The notes beneath the pieces were generated by a model. It was not told the origin of the DNA and ran no database searches. It saw only the letters and a program-made list of their open reading frames with translations. Made by a program: the position numbers and the translations under genes. A stretch of DNA of 37,600 nt from an uncultured Akkermansia sp. (GTDB taxonomy: Bacteria > Verrucomicrobiota > Verrucomicrobiia > Verrucomicrobiales > Akkermansiaceae), in assembly GCA_947601655.1 (NCBI GenBank), contig CANQGG010000017.1:1-37600 (forward strand). Reading direction: 5' to 3'. Positions 19,901-34,900 of this stretch are shown piece by piece (positions within the stretch are counted from its first letter, which is position 1; each line of letters begins with the position of its first letter).

Positions 19901-22900
19901 CCGCTTCCTCTCCTTCCTCTGTGCCCGCCGCGCCCGTGAGCTTCAGCGCCAGCTTGTCAGTCGCCGCCAGATCATTCCTGACGCCGCTACTCCCCTCTTT
20001 TTGGAAGGTCCAGACCCCGTTCAGCGCGCCCGCGCTCAGACTCGCCGTCTGCGTCCCATCGTCACCCGTCGAGAACGCAAGCTGCAGCCTGCCCTTCCCC
20101 TTAATCTCGCCGACCACGCTGTTGCTCGTATTCGCAAACACCAGCGTCCCATAATCAGCCAACGCCTCTCCAAGGTCCACCCCTCCCGTCGCCGCCACCG
20201 CATTCGTCGCCGACCCCAGTTCCAGCGTCCCCGTGCCGGAAAACACGATATTCGCGCCCTTGAACGCCCCCGTGATCTTCTGCGTGCCCGCCCCCGCCAT
20301 CTCGATATCGAGCCTGGCGGCGTTGCTGTTTTTCTCTGAGATGTGTGCCGAACTCTCGGCGGTCTTGCCCGCTCCAAGCATAATCTTCAGCCTGGCATTC
20401 CCGTATCTATCATTCTCAGGACCGTACACGTACCGCTCCCCGGTTCCGGCAACGGAGCTGTCTTCCAGCGCGGTAATCTCGTACGACGAAGCCATCTGAC
20501 TCATTGCGATCAGATCCGTCCCCCCGGCGAGCTTGACAGTCACCCCGGTCAGGTCGTTCTCGTTCGTCTGCCCTGTTGCATTGTGCTCACCGAAGTTGAA
20601 CCTCAGCGTGCCTTCCTGCACATCGATTGTTCCGCCGTGATGACCCTCTCCCGACGTTGTCGCTGAGAAAGTATCATTCTGATCCCGTACGAAGGTCAAC
20701 GCGCCCGCGCCCTTCTTCGTGAGGGTGAGCCCATCCGCTGCAAAGGACAAGCTCCCCTTCAACCTCATGTTGCCACCCGACGTCTGGTAGATGGTCGCGC
20801 CGCCCGATTCGATGGCGACATTGCCCGCAATATCAGTGTTCCCGGAACTGACCGCCCCGACGAGTGCGCCTCGGTTGCAATCCAACTCGGGTTCAGCAGT
20901 CGGTGCGATGCCGGAACCCGCCAGATGCAGGGTGAAGTCGCCGCCGGTCGAAGCCAGCATATCTTTGTTCTCGAGCACGAGCGCACCGCCGTCCGCCACG
21001 TAGAAATCCTTCACGTGCGCCAAATTTCCGGCATTTGTGTTCGTTGTTAATTTCACCACCGTGCCGCCGGCAAGCTCGACGCGCGCAAGGGTGTTCGTTG
21101 CTCCTGTGCTCAGCATGCCCTGCAGCAGCCAGCCGTCGCCGACACTGGCGGTCACATCGCCCACATCCAGAACCAGAGTCCCCTCGCCGCGGATACCCGC
21201 TGTTCCGGTAGCCGTCTCACCCCAGCCCGTCACGGTCGTCACCTTGAGCGTGCTTCCCGCATTCACCGTAATGCCATCGGTGAATGTCTTGCTCCCCGTG
21301 GTGTTGATCACCACCGTGGCGGTCGTCGAGGGGTCTGCGCCCGAGCTGCCGACAGTGAGACTCTGGGCGGCGATTTCTGTGTTCGAACGACTCGTCTCGA
21401 CCACGCCCAAGTTCACCGTGCCGTTCCGGATGTCCAGGATGGCGTCAGCCTGTTGTGTTGGGCTATCAGTCCAATGCCCGATGGCGCCGGTGAGGGTGAG
21501 AGTCCCGCTTCCTGTCTTGCTGAGTTTCACGGAACAAATGGTCGACTTCAGAGTTTTCTCCACGGCAGGCTCCGCCGTGTCATTCAGGACAATGACGGAA
21601 AGATTCTCTGCTCCGGTGCCGTGTCCCTGGATAGCCCCTCCCGTGCCGGAAAGAGAACCGTTGACGGTGACTGTCACGCCCTGGGCAAGCCTCAAGTTGC
21701 CGCCGCTCAGGGTGACGTTTCCGGTGATGGACTCGGGAGATTGCGAGAAAACGATTTTCCCGCCCGTCATGTTGACGTTGCCATTCAGCTGCTGGCTGGT
21801 GCCGGAGAAGGTCAGGGTGCCGTACCCGACGGAGACATCCCCGTGAATCACAGCGTCGTTGGCGGCGACATAGAGGCTGGGATCGCCTGCACTTGTCCCC
21901 ACCTGCGCCGTCTCAGCGACGACGGAAATATCCGTCTGTTCCCCATCTCTGCTGCCGCCTATCTTGGTACCCTTGAGATAAACGATCCCGTAACGATCCA
22001 GCTTCACGCTTCCTCCGATAATATCGCCAAAGAGCTCAAGATAGCCGGTGTATGTTCCAGTTACATTCCCCTTGCGAGAAACCACGATGTCCACATTCGA
22101 GACGTTGGCATGAAGCGTCTGCGCAGTAGTCCACGCACTGCCCGCGCCAAGGTCACCAATCGTCAGTTTGGTGCAAGTGGCAGCACTGCCCGCTTTCTCC
22201 AGCTTCTTACCGGTGATGGTGATGGAGTTGCCTACCGCTCCCGCGCTGATGGCGTTCTCCACCCTCAAATCCCCCTGGAGGTCCAGAGTCGAGCCGCCGG
22301 CCAGATTCAGCGTGCCGATCACCGTCTCGGCGCTACCGGCAATCTGGAGGGTGCCCGCCGTGACCGTCACCGCGATGGTCTTCTCGTTCCCCCCGCTCGT
22401 ACCCCCCGCGAGGATGAGCTTGCCGGACTTCACATTCAGCGCGGAGCCGGAGAATGCCCCGCTCAGCGTGAAGCCTGCGTCCCGCGCCTGCCCCGCGTAG
22501 TCAAACTGCACGCCGATGCTGCCGTCGAAAGCGGCTGCCCTCGTCGCCGAGCGGCTCAGGACGAGCCTGGAAGCGGCATTCCCGCCGATGATGCTGCCCG
22601 CCACAGCGGGTTCCTCGCCCTTCGCTCCCGTCAGGGCGTTCAGCGTGAGGGTGACCGCGCTCTCCCCTCCCAGCGTCAGCGTGCCGCCCGTCATCTCCAG
22701 AGAGTCGAGTGCGTTGGTGCCCTCATCCTCGCTGCCGTTCAGCGTCAGCGTGCCGCCGGTGATCTTCATCTTGCCGTCCCCCGCGCTCAGCGCGCCGCCC
22801 ACCGTGGTGGTGAGGTTCGCGCCGAACTCCGCCGTGTTGCCCTTCGTAATCGTCAGGCCTCCCGTAATCGTCAGCGTATCGCTATCCGCGTCATCCCCGG

Positions 22901-25900
22901 CGAATCGGTACACCGCATTGCCGCTCTCCGCCGAGGGCTGCTCCTTATACTGCTCCGCCGTGGTGATGGTCACGCTCGTCGCGCTCACCGTCCCGTCCAC
23001 CGTCACCGTGTAGGTGGCGGCAGTCTCCGTCCCCGTGGCGGCGGCAAAGACCGCCATCTTCTCCCCGCTGTAGTCGGTGTAGATGCCGTCCGCGCTGTGC
23101 CACTCGTGCCCCGCCTCGCCGTTCTTCCACGTCAGCACGTCGTCCGCCGTGTTTCCCTCCACGGTGTTGTCCCAGATGAGCAGGGAGCCGTTGTACGCCC
23201 ACGTCAGGTAGCCATTGTCATCCAGCGAAAGCGCCCAGTCGTTCATATCCTCCTGATGCGTGGGAGCTTCTCCCCAGCGAAGCCCGATGTCAAAGTGACT
23301 CGCCAATCCGCCCTCGCCGAAGCTGCTGTTGTTGTTGACATTGATGACGCGCGCATCCTGCCCCTTCTTGTAGCGCGTCGCGCCCTCGCTGCCCGTGAGG
23401 TACTTGTACAGCGTCTCCCCATCCAGCTCCAGGGTAATCTTGCCGTTCGTCGTGGTGTCGAGCGTCGCGTTATCCGCCAGCTTCAGCGTGGTGAGCAGGC
23501 TGCCGTCGTCCGCCTTCATCCCCAGCTTGATGGTGGGCGCGTCTGGCGGCTCCGCAGTGCCGGCGGCCGAGGAAATCTTACCCAGCGTGAGCACGCTCGC
23601 CGGCGTCATCTTCGTGAGGTCCAGCACGCTTCCCTTCGCCAGGCTCAGCTCCGCCAGCGAAACGGCGTTGCCGTCGAAACCGCTGATGGTCAGGTTCCCG
23701 CTCTCGCCGAGTTTGAGGGTCCCTTGCGGCTCATCCGTGCCTCCTTTCAGGGTGGTCGCCGTCGCGGTGCTGCTCACGGTCGTCGTGCCGCCCGTCAGCT
23801 CCATGGTCGCCAGCGTCAGCTCGCCGCTGAAGTCAGCCGTGCCGCCGGTGACGACGAGGTTCACGCTATCCCCCGCTCCCCCGCCGATGCTCCCGCTGTA
23901 TGTACTCGTCCCGCCGGTGAGCTTGAGGGTGCCCGTGCCGCCGATGGCTGCCGCGCCCGTCAGCCCGCCGCTTACAGCGAGGGTTCCGCTGCTCGCAATG
24001 CTCACCGCGCCCGCGTTCGCCGCCAGGGAGGCAAGCGCGGCCGTGCCCCCCACGGTGAGCTTGTTCCCCGTCGCACTGCTCATGGTGACAGCCCCGGACG
24101 TCGTCGTCGTGCCGTACAGGCTGACCTCGCCGGGGGCGTTGCCGTTATCGCCGATGTTGACGGCTGCAAGGGAAATCGTGCCCGCTGCCGTATCCGCGCT
24201 GCCGATGCTCAGGGTTCCCTTCGTGACGGTTGTCGCGCCCGTCACGGTGACGTCCTTCCCGCTCGCGCCGAGGGTGGCTGTCGCGTTCCTGCTCGTGCCG
24301 CCCGTCACCTCCAGCGTGCCGCCGATGCTGATCGCCGCATCCGCCATGGTGAGCGAGCTGCCGTCTCCGCTCACGCTCACATTCCCGCTCAGCGTCTTCG
24401 TGTCGCTCGCCCCGCCGCTCAGCACGAGCTCGCCGCCCGTCACCTTCAGCGTACTGCCCGCGTACGTGCCCGAAATCGTCTGCTTCCCGCTCCCCGCCTT
24501 CACGAGGCCCAGCGTGCCCGTCACATTCGCGGCCACGCTCTTCCCGCCCGTCATCGCGCTGTTCGCGATGTCCGTGCCGTCGCTGTCGAACTTGATGGTC
24601 AGCTTAGGACTCTCCGACCCGCTGATCACGCTGCTTTCCGTCGTCCCTTCCAGGTACTTCACCGTGTAGCTGCTCTGCTCTCCCGCGGCGCCCGCAGCCA
24701 CCTCCAGCGTGCCGCCGCTCAGCTTCACGGCATAACCCGCCAGCGCATCGCCGTCTGTGTACGCCAGCTTCAACTTTCCCTCCTTCACATCGAAAGCCCC
24801 CGCGCTACTCTCCACCGTACTGAAAGTTCCGCTGAGCGTCAGCGTGCCGTTCTGAGTCTTGGTGATGGTGTGAGCTGCGTTATCGCTGCCCGTCCCGCTC
24901 AGTTTCCCGGTGAGGCTCATCTCGGCATTCCCGTTATTATTGCCCGCTCTCTGCACCGCAATGGTGGTGTCTCCCTCCGCCACAATGTCCCAATCGGTGG
25001 TGAAGGTCGTATAGGTTGCCTGCGCGCCCACGTAGAAGTACAACGCCGCATTCGCCTGGGTCGGTCCCGTGACGTTGCTGTTCATGCTTGCATTCGACCC
25101 ATTCCCCGCAAGGTGCAGGGTATTCTGCGAGCTGGTCGCCTTTGTGAGCAAGCCCTGGAGGTTATCGCTTCCGGTCTGGCGCAGCACGAACGAGTTGCCG
25201 TCCTCAATCCACAGGTTCGCAATGTTCGCGAGGAGATGCACATTACCGGGCGATAGCGACGCACTGACGGTCACGGTGGTCGCCGTATCCCCATCCTTGG
25301 TCAGTTTCACATTCCCGACGGTATGCTCAGCGCTCACACTCGTCTTATCCAGGAAGAACCAGAACAATGCCCCGCTACTCTCCGCATGCTCGTCAATCAC
25401 GCCCATGCCGCTGAACTCCAGCGTTCCATCGCCGTGGGTGGGCGCCAGGTTGTTGGGGGTTGACTTCGTGAGGTTCCCCAGCGAACCCGAGCCGTGGAAG
25501 GTCACCGTGCTGCCCTCGTGAATCGTAATGGGGGTGTTTCCACTGGTGGGCTTGTTCCAATTGGCAGAGTACACATCCACCTGCGCCTTGGGCGCATCCT
25601 GCCCTTCCGTCCCCACCACCAGTGCGCCCAGCGTGAGACCCTGATCCTGGCTTGCCGGGTCCGCCGTGCCGAATTGCAGCGTGCCGTCCTTCACCGTCGT
25701 GCTCTTCACGCTCACCGTGCTGGTCAGAATCTGGGTATAGTTCCCCTCCTTCACGAGGGCGAGGTTGCCGCTCCCCAGCGTCCCGCTGAACGTCTTGCTC
25801 TCCTCGATACTGCTGCCCGTCAGCGTCAGGGCGCCGTACCCACCGATGCTTCCGCTGCCGTCAAGCGCAGCGAGGCTCAGATTCACCCCGGGCTCCGCCT

Positions 25901-28900
25901 CACCCTCACCCACGGTGAGCGTACCCGCCAGCGTGAGCGCGGAGAAGCTGTTCTCCCCGGCCCCATTCAGCACGAGGGTGTCCCCGCTCTTCACATCCAC
26001 GGCGGCCTCGGTAACGACTCCGCCCATGACCAGCTTCGCCTCAGAGCCTCCCTCCGTCCCATCCCCTACGGTGAGGCTGCCGGAGTACGCCTGCGTGAAT
26101 TCCTGGTACCCCGCGCTCAGCGTGATGGGCCCGACGCCGCTCAGCTCACCTTCGAAAGAGTTAGCGTCGCCTTTCTCGGTCTCGCTGTTGCTGATGGTCA
26201 AACTCACCTTCGCACCATCACTCCCCGCGCCGATCGTCCCGCTGCCGGCGAGCTTCTCGACGCTCAGCGTATGACTTTCCGCGCCGCCCACGGTGAGTGT
26301 CGTCCCATCCCCCAGCTTGAGCGCCTTCAGGCTGTCGCCGCCCGCGAGGGTAAGCGTCCCGCCCGCCAGCGTGATGTTCCCCGTGTAGGCGCTCTCTTCC
26401 CCGGTCTTCAGAGCGGTCGCGACGGTAACATTCCCCGCCAGGCTCAGGTCGCCCGCGCCCGTGATGCTCTGGATGCTGAGGGCGGCATACGTCCCCGGGT
26501 CATCCCCCGTCTTCACCATGGCAAGCGTCGCGGCATCCGTCCCGTCCGCCTTGTTCGCCACGCTGAGCGTGTCCACATAGCTCGCGTTCGTAATCGTCAA
26601 ACTCGCCCCCTCCGTCAGCTCCAGATCCTCCGCAGTCTCTGCCGTCCCCAGCGACCCAATCTCATGCGTCCCCCCATCCACCACCATAGCCACCTGCACC
26701 GCAGCCGTGCTCTTGGAGCCGGCCCCCGCGAGTTTCAAAACCACGTTCTCCCCGCCCGCGGACACCACAGCAGCCGCTTCCCCTGTGCCGCCCTCCGAAT
26801 CCGTCAGTTGACCGATCGTGTACACCGTCTGCGCTTCCCCATCGGTGGCTGCCACCGCCGTCAGCTCAAGGGTCGTCCCCTTCGCCAGCTTGATGGTCGC
26901 CTTTTCCAGCGGATTGGAGCTCTCATTCTTGAAATCCAGTTTCAGCGTCCCTTCCTGAATATCCAGCGTGCCTCCCCCCACATCAGCCGTCCACGTGTCG
27001 CCGTAGTTACTGCCAGTATCATAGCTGGCTCTCCCCAGCGTCAGAGTCCCTTGCCCAATCTTCGTCAGCGTCTTGGCTCCGCTATCCTGATCGCTAAAGT
27101 CGAGACTGTTCACATTTTGGACCTCTTGGCTACCGGTGTTATCGGTGGTATCCGTGGTGAGAATCAGAGAGGCTCCTTCCCCAATGCTGATGGTGGTATT
27201 CCCATCCAGCACCATCGTACGCGTCATGACAAAGCCGCTTTCTCCCGTACTATTCTTCTTCACCCAGAGAGATGCGCCGTTGTACGGACTACTATCTCCT
27301 GCACTACTGCCTGTCCCAACGAGATGGAGGGTTTCCCCAACCTGATTGGAATTAGTGCCCTGCCCGAAAAGATTGATATCACCCCCGGAGAACCCGCCAA
27401 TGGAAATGGATGTCCCGTTCCCAACATACAGGTTCTTGATGTTTTTCATCCTGTGCACCGGCGATGCCGTGAAATTCAGCACGGTGTCCTCCGTCAGCGT
27501 GACTGTTGCGATTGTTTTATGTGCGTCTGTTTGCTCCACGTTCGCTCCATTCGAGAACAGGGAAGCAAAGAAATTGCTTGCAATGTTCGCCGTTGCCTCT
27601 GCCACGCCAAGCGCCCTCAACTCCACTGTTCCAGTGCCGGTAACGTCGTTCTTTGCCTCATCATTAGCTCCAGTGACTCCCCACCCTTCCGTCGTGGTGA
27701 TGACCAGCGTGCTCCCCACATTCACCTTGATGCCTCCTTCGAACTCCTTCCATTTCTTTGACTTAATCTCCACCACGGCAGTTGTCGACGATCTCTCCTC
27801 GCTCGTGTACCCGATGGTGAAGCTGCTCGTGACAATTTTTACATCATTACTCGGATTCTCCTCGTCGTTCAAATAGACCCGTCCACCACGGATGTCGAGC
27901 GCTGTCGCCGCGGCGCTGCCGTTTTTGCCGATGGCTCCCGTCAGAGTAAGGTCCCGGTCGCCCTCCTTGACCAGCTTGACCGAAGTGAGGCTCCCCTTGT
28001 ACACGTCCGTTTCAGTCTGCCCGCCGACTCCCTTCGTCCCTTTCAGAACGAGGGAACCGAACTTATCCGCTGTGACCGTCGCTTGACTGCTCGAACTTGT
28101 AAAGCTACTGCCTCCATCCAAGTTAGTGGACTTGAGGACGCCGCTGATGACGAATTCGGCTCCCTCGCCCAGGTAAATTTTGGGTGAAGATCCCTCCTGG
28201 CCGGTCGATAAGCCGACAGTCATGCCACCCGTGACGCTCAGCTTGGCGTTGGCGGCGAAAAAGATTCCTCCTCTTTCGAGGGCAATGTCGCCCGTGACGG
28301 AAGCTGCGTTGGTATTGATGTTCCACTTGCCGTTGCCGTTCGTCACCTTTACACCTCCGTAAACGTCGATTTGCTCGCTCCCGCCCTGGGTGCCAAAGTT
28401 CATATTCGCTCCTCCGAGAGAAATATCACCGTAGATAGTCTGACCTTCCCCTCCCGTTTTTCCGAGGTAGAGAGTCCCCCCATTCACGGTAATACCCACG
28501 CTGGTCGGCCCCACACCGCCCCCCGCCGCCCCGATGTTGCCGTACAGCGCAAGCGCGCCGGTGGTGAGGGTGATGCTGCCGCTCTTGAAGTCACCGTGGA
28601 TTTTCATGGCATTCGCGGCCGTACTACCACTAACCTGCCTATTCAGTACAAAGGCGATGTTCTCAAAGGTGGCATAGACGTCCGCCTGAACCGAACCTTG
28701 GGTACCATTCATCAAGGTAAGAGTGACCGGACCGTCATTCTTGCTCCCCTTGACGGTGGCATACTGCGCCGCACCGTCCGCGCCGCCGTTTGCTCTCCCG
28801 GCGGCAAACTTGGAGGGATCGCTGATCGTCAAATTCGCACCCAGCGTGAGGGTGCTGGTGCCGGTCAGCGTGAGCTGATTCAGTGTGCCGCCTGCTGTCA

Positions 28901-31900
28901 GCGTCAGGCTGCCGGAACCCACCGTGAGCGCGCCGGTGTAGGAGGTCGCACCTTCAGCAGGAGTGGTGGAGAGCGCGCCCGTGATGGTCACAGTCCCATT
29001 CAGGGTCAAAGCTCCCGTGCCGGTGAGGGTGCCGATGGTCAGCGTCTTGCTTTCACCGGCAGTCAGGGTGGCGTTGGGCGCGGTGCCCTCGCTTCCGACA
29101 TCCACGCTTGTCAGGCTGCCGCCGTTGGTCAGAGTCAGACTCGCGCCACTGGAAAGATGAATGCCGCCGGTGTAAGCGTTCCCCGCACCATCATCTCCCC
29201 CGCTCGTGGCCAACGCATTGGTAATCGTCACACTTCCCCCCTCAATCGCCAAATCCCCCGTGCCCTCCAGGCTCCCAAGGCTCACCGTGCCGGCCTTGAA
29301 GGTGGTCTTTCCGCTGTTGTGCGACAGCGTCAGCGCGCCCGTCACCGTGAGGGTGTTGTGATTCGCCGTGTCCGACTCCTCGAAGGAGAAGCCCGTGCCT
29401 GCCACCTCCATCGCCACCGCAGTGAGCGTGGTGAACTTGACGGCTTTTCGAGTGTTATCCAGTGTGGTGGTCGTCGTTCCATCCTCCGCCGTGTAGCTGT
29501 CGACAAACTTGACGCTATCCGTGGCACTCGCGAAAGTCGCATCTGCCTGCGCCTGCCCATCGCCCACATGCCAGTCGTCCGTGTCGGTCGTGTTCCAGGT
29601 GGTGTCCTTGCCCGCACTATCCCAGACGAGGGTCTTCCCCTCCAGACTCGTGTAGTGCAGCGTGCCCGCCGTATCCAGATACAGCGCATAGCGCGCCGCA
29701 AGATCCTCATCATGCGTGACCTCGATGGACTTGTACCAATCCGTGCTGTCGTACGCATTCGTCGACGCGAGGGCAATGCCCGCCGCCGCTGCGGCTGCTT
29801 TGCCTTCGAAAAGCTGCCAACTGTTGCCCTTCAGGTTTGCCAGAGACGTGGCATCCAGATGCAGGGTGAGCTTCCCTGCCCCGCCGAGATTCCATCCCGT
29901 CAGCGTGATCTGCGTGCTGTCCGTGGCGTTTCTGCTGCTTCCGATCGCAACCTCAATGGTGCCGCCCTCCGTAGCGGTGAGGGTACCGAGCTTGAATGCA
30001 CCCGTGCCGAGCTTCAGCGTGCTGCCGCCAGGGTTCAGGGAGGAAAGCTCCCCGGTCATCGCCGTCAGCGTGGTGGAGTTGCTATTCCCCGTCACGGCGG
30101 ACAAATCCAGCGTCCCTGCCGCGCTGCTCGCACCGGCCGCGAGGGAAGCGATGGTGTTGGCGCCATTCGCCAGTTTCAGCGTGCCTGCGGCGCTCATCGT
30201 CGCCGTGAGGCTGGTGACAGCGTCGGAAAGGGTGAGGGCGCCGGTATTGCTGATCGTCAGGACGCTGCCGGTGTACTTCAGCGTGGCGTTGGCGGCGCTC
30301 GCGTAGTCCAGTTTGACGCCGCTGATGGTGGCAGCCACGCCGGTGATCGCCTCGGTATTCTCCAGCCTGAGCGTGCCGCTCCCGCTGATCGTGCCCGCCG
30401 TGCCGGAAAGGTTCGTAACCGTGATGACGGCATCTGTACCGCTGATATTCAGATTGCCGCCATCTTTCAGAGCCAGTGTCGTGACCGTGCCGCTCTTCGT
30501 CAGCTCCAGCTCGCCGGAGAGGGTGGCAGAGGTGATGCTGCCGTTCTCGCCGGAGAATTTCTGCTTCGCGCTGGTGGCCACAGTGAGGGTAAGCCCCGAC
30601 ACCGTGCCGGTGAAGTCCGCAGTGCTGTCATTGCCGGTGACCTCCACGCTGCCGGAAAGAGTGCCCGCCCCTTTGAAGCCCCTGGCCTTGAAGCCACTCC
30701 CACTCGCCGACGTGCCGTCCAACGTCGCGCCGTTTTCGATCGTCACGTCGCCCTTCGCCTCGCCTTTCAGGGCGAACGTCCCCTTCCCGCTGAGGTTGAG
30801 GCCGCCGGTGCTGTCATCCTGAGCGTTGGTAATCTCCGCCCCAAATTTCGTCGTGTCGGCGGCGTCTCCCGCGAATGCCAGACTAGCCCCACTCGTGCCC
30901 ACTTCCACTTTCCCCGCGAATGCATTGCTGTCCGCCGCCGCAAGAGTCAGCGTGCCGCCATCCACCTTGATGGTGTTGCTTGCCCCCGAATCCAGCGCAC
31001 CGGTGAAGGTGACGGTTTTGCCGCCCACATCCACCGTGCCGCTCCCCGCCAGCGTGCCCACGCTGGCATCCATCCCGAAGGTCACACTGCTTTCCGCGCT
31101 TTTCACCTTCAGCGTGCCAATCGTCAGGGAATCGGCGGGTTCCTCTCCCGTCCCCTTCGCCTGGAAGGTAACGCTCGCCGTGTCGTCAGCCGTGCCAATC
31201 TCCACGCCCGCAGCGGAAACCGTCTCCTCCACCGTCACTGTCCCCGTGCCGGTGAACTTCACGGAGTCGCCATTGTCAAACTCCGTGCCGGTTCCCCCGA
31301 GCTGTTGATGATCTTTCCACGTGAGCTCGCCGCTGCTGCCCCCTCCGCTGAGATCTCCCTCAAGCTCCTGAGCGGCATATTTGACCGTCAGTTGCCCATC
31401 CGTGCCCAGCTCGTAGTCCAGATGCCCCGCATACGTCCCCTCATCCGCAAACGCAAAGCCGAGCTTGCCAATGAGATCCTCGCTCAGGCCGGGATTCGCT
31501 TCGAACAGCGCGTATGTCCAGCCATCACCTTTGAGTTGCTCCGCGACGTTCTCCACCGTCACCCCGGTGAGGGTGATGGTCAGTTTCCCGCTCTCCGCCG
31601 GGGTAATCGTCGTAAGCCCCTTCAAATGCGCGCCGCCCTCCGTCGCGACGGAAAGAGCCAGGCCGCCGCCCTCGCCCACGCTGATGGTTGCCACATCCAG
31701 CGTGCCGCCCTTCACCGAGAGCACGCCGTTCAGCGTCAGCGTCGTCAGCGAACTTGAACTGCCGCTCACCGTGGTGACAGTAGTATCCCCGGACACTGTG
31801 AGGCTGCCCTGCGTCACAGTCAGGGTCCCGATGCTCCCGCTCATCGCGAGAGTGCCGCTCGCCGAATCCAGCGCCAGCGTGCCGAGATTCTGCTGCCCCA

Positions 31901-34900
31901 GATTATGCTCCCCCGTGCCCTTGAACGTCACGTTCACACTCGCCCCATCAGCCGCCGACAGCGTACCCGAGTACCCCGTCGTCCCCGCCGCGCCGGAAAT
32001 GACAAGCCCCTCGCTCCCCAGCTTCAGACCGCCCTGCCCGGAAAGCGCACTGACGTACGCCCCCCCGCTCACCGTAAGACTCGCGCCATTGCCCACATTC
32101 AGGCTCTTCGCCGCCGCCTCGCTCCCCAGCGATCCAATCGTATGCGTCCCCGCACTCACCGCAAGATCCACATTCACCGCCGTCCCGCTCGTGGAGCCGC
32201 TCCCCGCCAGAGTGAGCTTCGCTGTCCCATCCTCGCCGGCGGTCACGCTGCCGACCACATCCCCACTGCCTCCGGCCGTCGAATCCTCCAGCCCGGCAAT
32301 CGTATAACTCCCATGCAGAACCATGCTCGTCCCCTTCGCCAGCTTGACAACGACATCCTTCAGCTGCTCACTCCCCGCCTCGTTCTCCTTATAATTCAGC
32401 GCCAGCTTCCCCGCCTGCACATCAATCCCCGCCCCCGCACTCGCCGAAACCGCCCACACATCATCACTCTCGCTCCCGAGCTGCAGAATTCCCACGCCTG
32501 TCTTGGTCAACGTATACCCCCCCAGCGTCAGACTGGTGGTCGTCCCTGCTTCCCCCGTGGTCTTCTGCGAGAGAATCATGGTCGGGAAGGTGGTGCCACT
32601 CGTGGGACCAACCTGAATCGTCGAATTTGCCCCCAAGATGATCTGGCGGTTGATGTACACCTGATTCGACGAAGCCACCATGCCAAAGATCGTCCCTCCG
32701 TTGACGTGTATGGTGAAGTTGTTCTGCTCGCCATCCGCGGTCCCGAGCGCATCCCTGGCATTGCTCGTGTTGATGGTCAGCTTGCTTTGAGCGTCGAGAG
32801 TGAAATCAACAATGTTCTTGACCTTCCCTTTGATACCTGTATTGCCAAGGGTGAGATTGGTGTTCCCGGAGAGCTTGACGCTGCCGATCGAATGACCGTC
32901 TCCCGTCTCCCCGCTGACGAGCTGCGAAAGCCAGTTGGCACCGCTGGTGTAAGTAGTGGCGTTATTCCATAAGAGTTCTTCGAGTCCGCTCAATTCCAGC
33001 GTTCCTTTGCCGGTGACAGCTCCCGTGGTGGTGGCCCACCCAGTCCGCGTCTTGAGCACAAGCGTACTTCCCTCATTCACCGTCACCCCACCCGCAAAAT
33101 TCTTGCTGCCGGTGGTGTTGACCACCACGGTGGCATTGGTGGAACCTTCTTCCTTCGTGCCGCCAATCGTGAGTCCTGCGAGGGTAATGGCGTTGCTACC
33201 TCCTGCCTCACCCAGGTTCACCGTGCCCTTCTCAATGTTCAGCACAGTGTCAGAGTTGTTGCCGTTCTTACCGATGGTTCCCGTGAGGGTGAGCGTTCCG
33301 CTTCCTGTTTTCTGGAAGGTGACGCTGTTGAGTTGCCCCGCAAATGTTGCCTCGCCTCCCGCCGCCTCATCAGCCAGGACCACGGTGGAATTGGAAGTTC
33401 CGCTCTGTACTCCGTTGATTTTTTGCTCCGCACCCGCACCACTCAGTTTGCTCAACGTAATTGTTGCGCCATTCCCAAGTGACAGGGTCGGACTATCTCC
33501 ATCCACGAAATTCAGGGCGCCGTTGACGATCAGCGCAGCATTCGCCCCCAAATTGATGGTGCCTCCGGAAAGGCTGATCTCGCCGTTGATGGTCTGATTC
33601 GAGCCATCGAAATTGATGGTGCCCTTTGTGAGCGTCACGTTGCCGTGCAACTCCTTCCCTCTAAAGTTCAAAATCCCTTTACTATGATTGACTGTAATGT
33701 TGCCATAGACAATCGCCTCTGAATCGCTCAGGATAGCGTTATGACTGCCGTCGAATCCTGAAATTGTCGCAATGTTGATCTTAGGAGATCCGATAGGGGT
33801 GTCAGGGTCGGTGGAAGGATCGGTGATCTTGATGTCCGTCGAACTATCCGCCGTACCGATCACTTTCCCTTCAAGATTCAGGACGCCCTTTCCACGTACC
33901 TCAACAACCCCTCCCGTGATATTCCCGAACAAGTACAAGGATGATTTATCATTTGAGACGTGGGAAAGCACGACATGCACGTTAGTGATGTCAGCATAAA
34001 TATTCTGCGCTCCAGAGAATGCCCCCCCATCACCATTATTCCCGATGGTGAGCTTGGTGCAGGACTCACCCGTCCCCGCACCGGTGATAGTCGCGTTGTT
34101 GCCGCTCTCGCCCGCAGAGAAAGACGCGCAAGTCTTGATGCTGTCCGCTTTTGCGGCGTTAGAAGGATAATCCAGAATCTCCAAATCATCATTCAGCACA
34201 AGGGTGGCGCCACCGCTTAAGGCAAGTCCGTTCACCGACGAGCCCGTGGTCTCTCCCTCTCCCTTTTGAATGGTGAAGGTACCGCCGGTGATGGAGAGTT
34301 TGCCGTTGGCAGCGGTCAGGGTGTCCACGGTGGTGTTCACGCCGAACGCCGCGGTGATGGCGTCATCTGCGCTGCCCTGGATGCTCAGCGTGGTGGCTTT
34401 GATGCTGTCGGGAGTCTCACCCCCGTCGTGCCCGGAGAATGTGTAACCGTCTGCGGTGATGGTGATGGTGCCTGCCGTGATTGCGCCCTCCACCTCCACG
34501 GTCTTGTCGAGTGTTTGTTCTGCGCCCTCTGGTTCATCCGGGCCGAACGTCGCATTGTCATTATCAGCCCAGACGGGCGTACTCTCAGTTTCGAAAGGTT
34601 GCCCCGTCTGCCAGACGCCAGTGGAGTTGCCATCCCACCGCCCCCAGGTCAAGTTCGCCGCCTCGAGAGCGGCGATGGGGGAAGCCGGAGACTCCTCGAC
34701 AGAGGCGAGCAGCAGGAGGGAATCTTCATCGCTGGACACAGCCGTGTTGGCGCCGGACTGAGTATCCTCATCGGTGAGAGAAGGGGCAGGGAGAGATGAG
34801 ACCGCACTCTCCGACGCCGAATCATCGGGCGGGGGCGTATCCGCAGTAGCCGACGATTGCCACGCAAACCAGACGCTGCCCAGCAGAAGACTGGCAGTAG

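Noticed and set aside
5175..31757. Very long plus-strand open frames opposite the giant gene (up to 1,526 codons)
   Set aside because: They all lie in the antisense frame in codon register with the giant gene. That frame stops only where the sense strand uses TTA, CTA or TCA, which are rare in this GC-rich gene. Their translations are low-complexity Arg/His/Ala-rich strings without domains.
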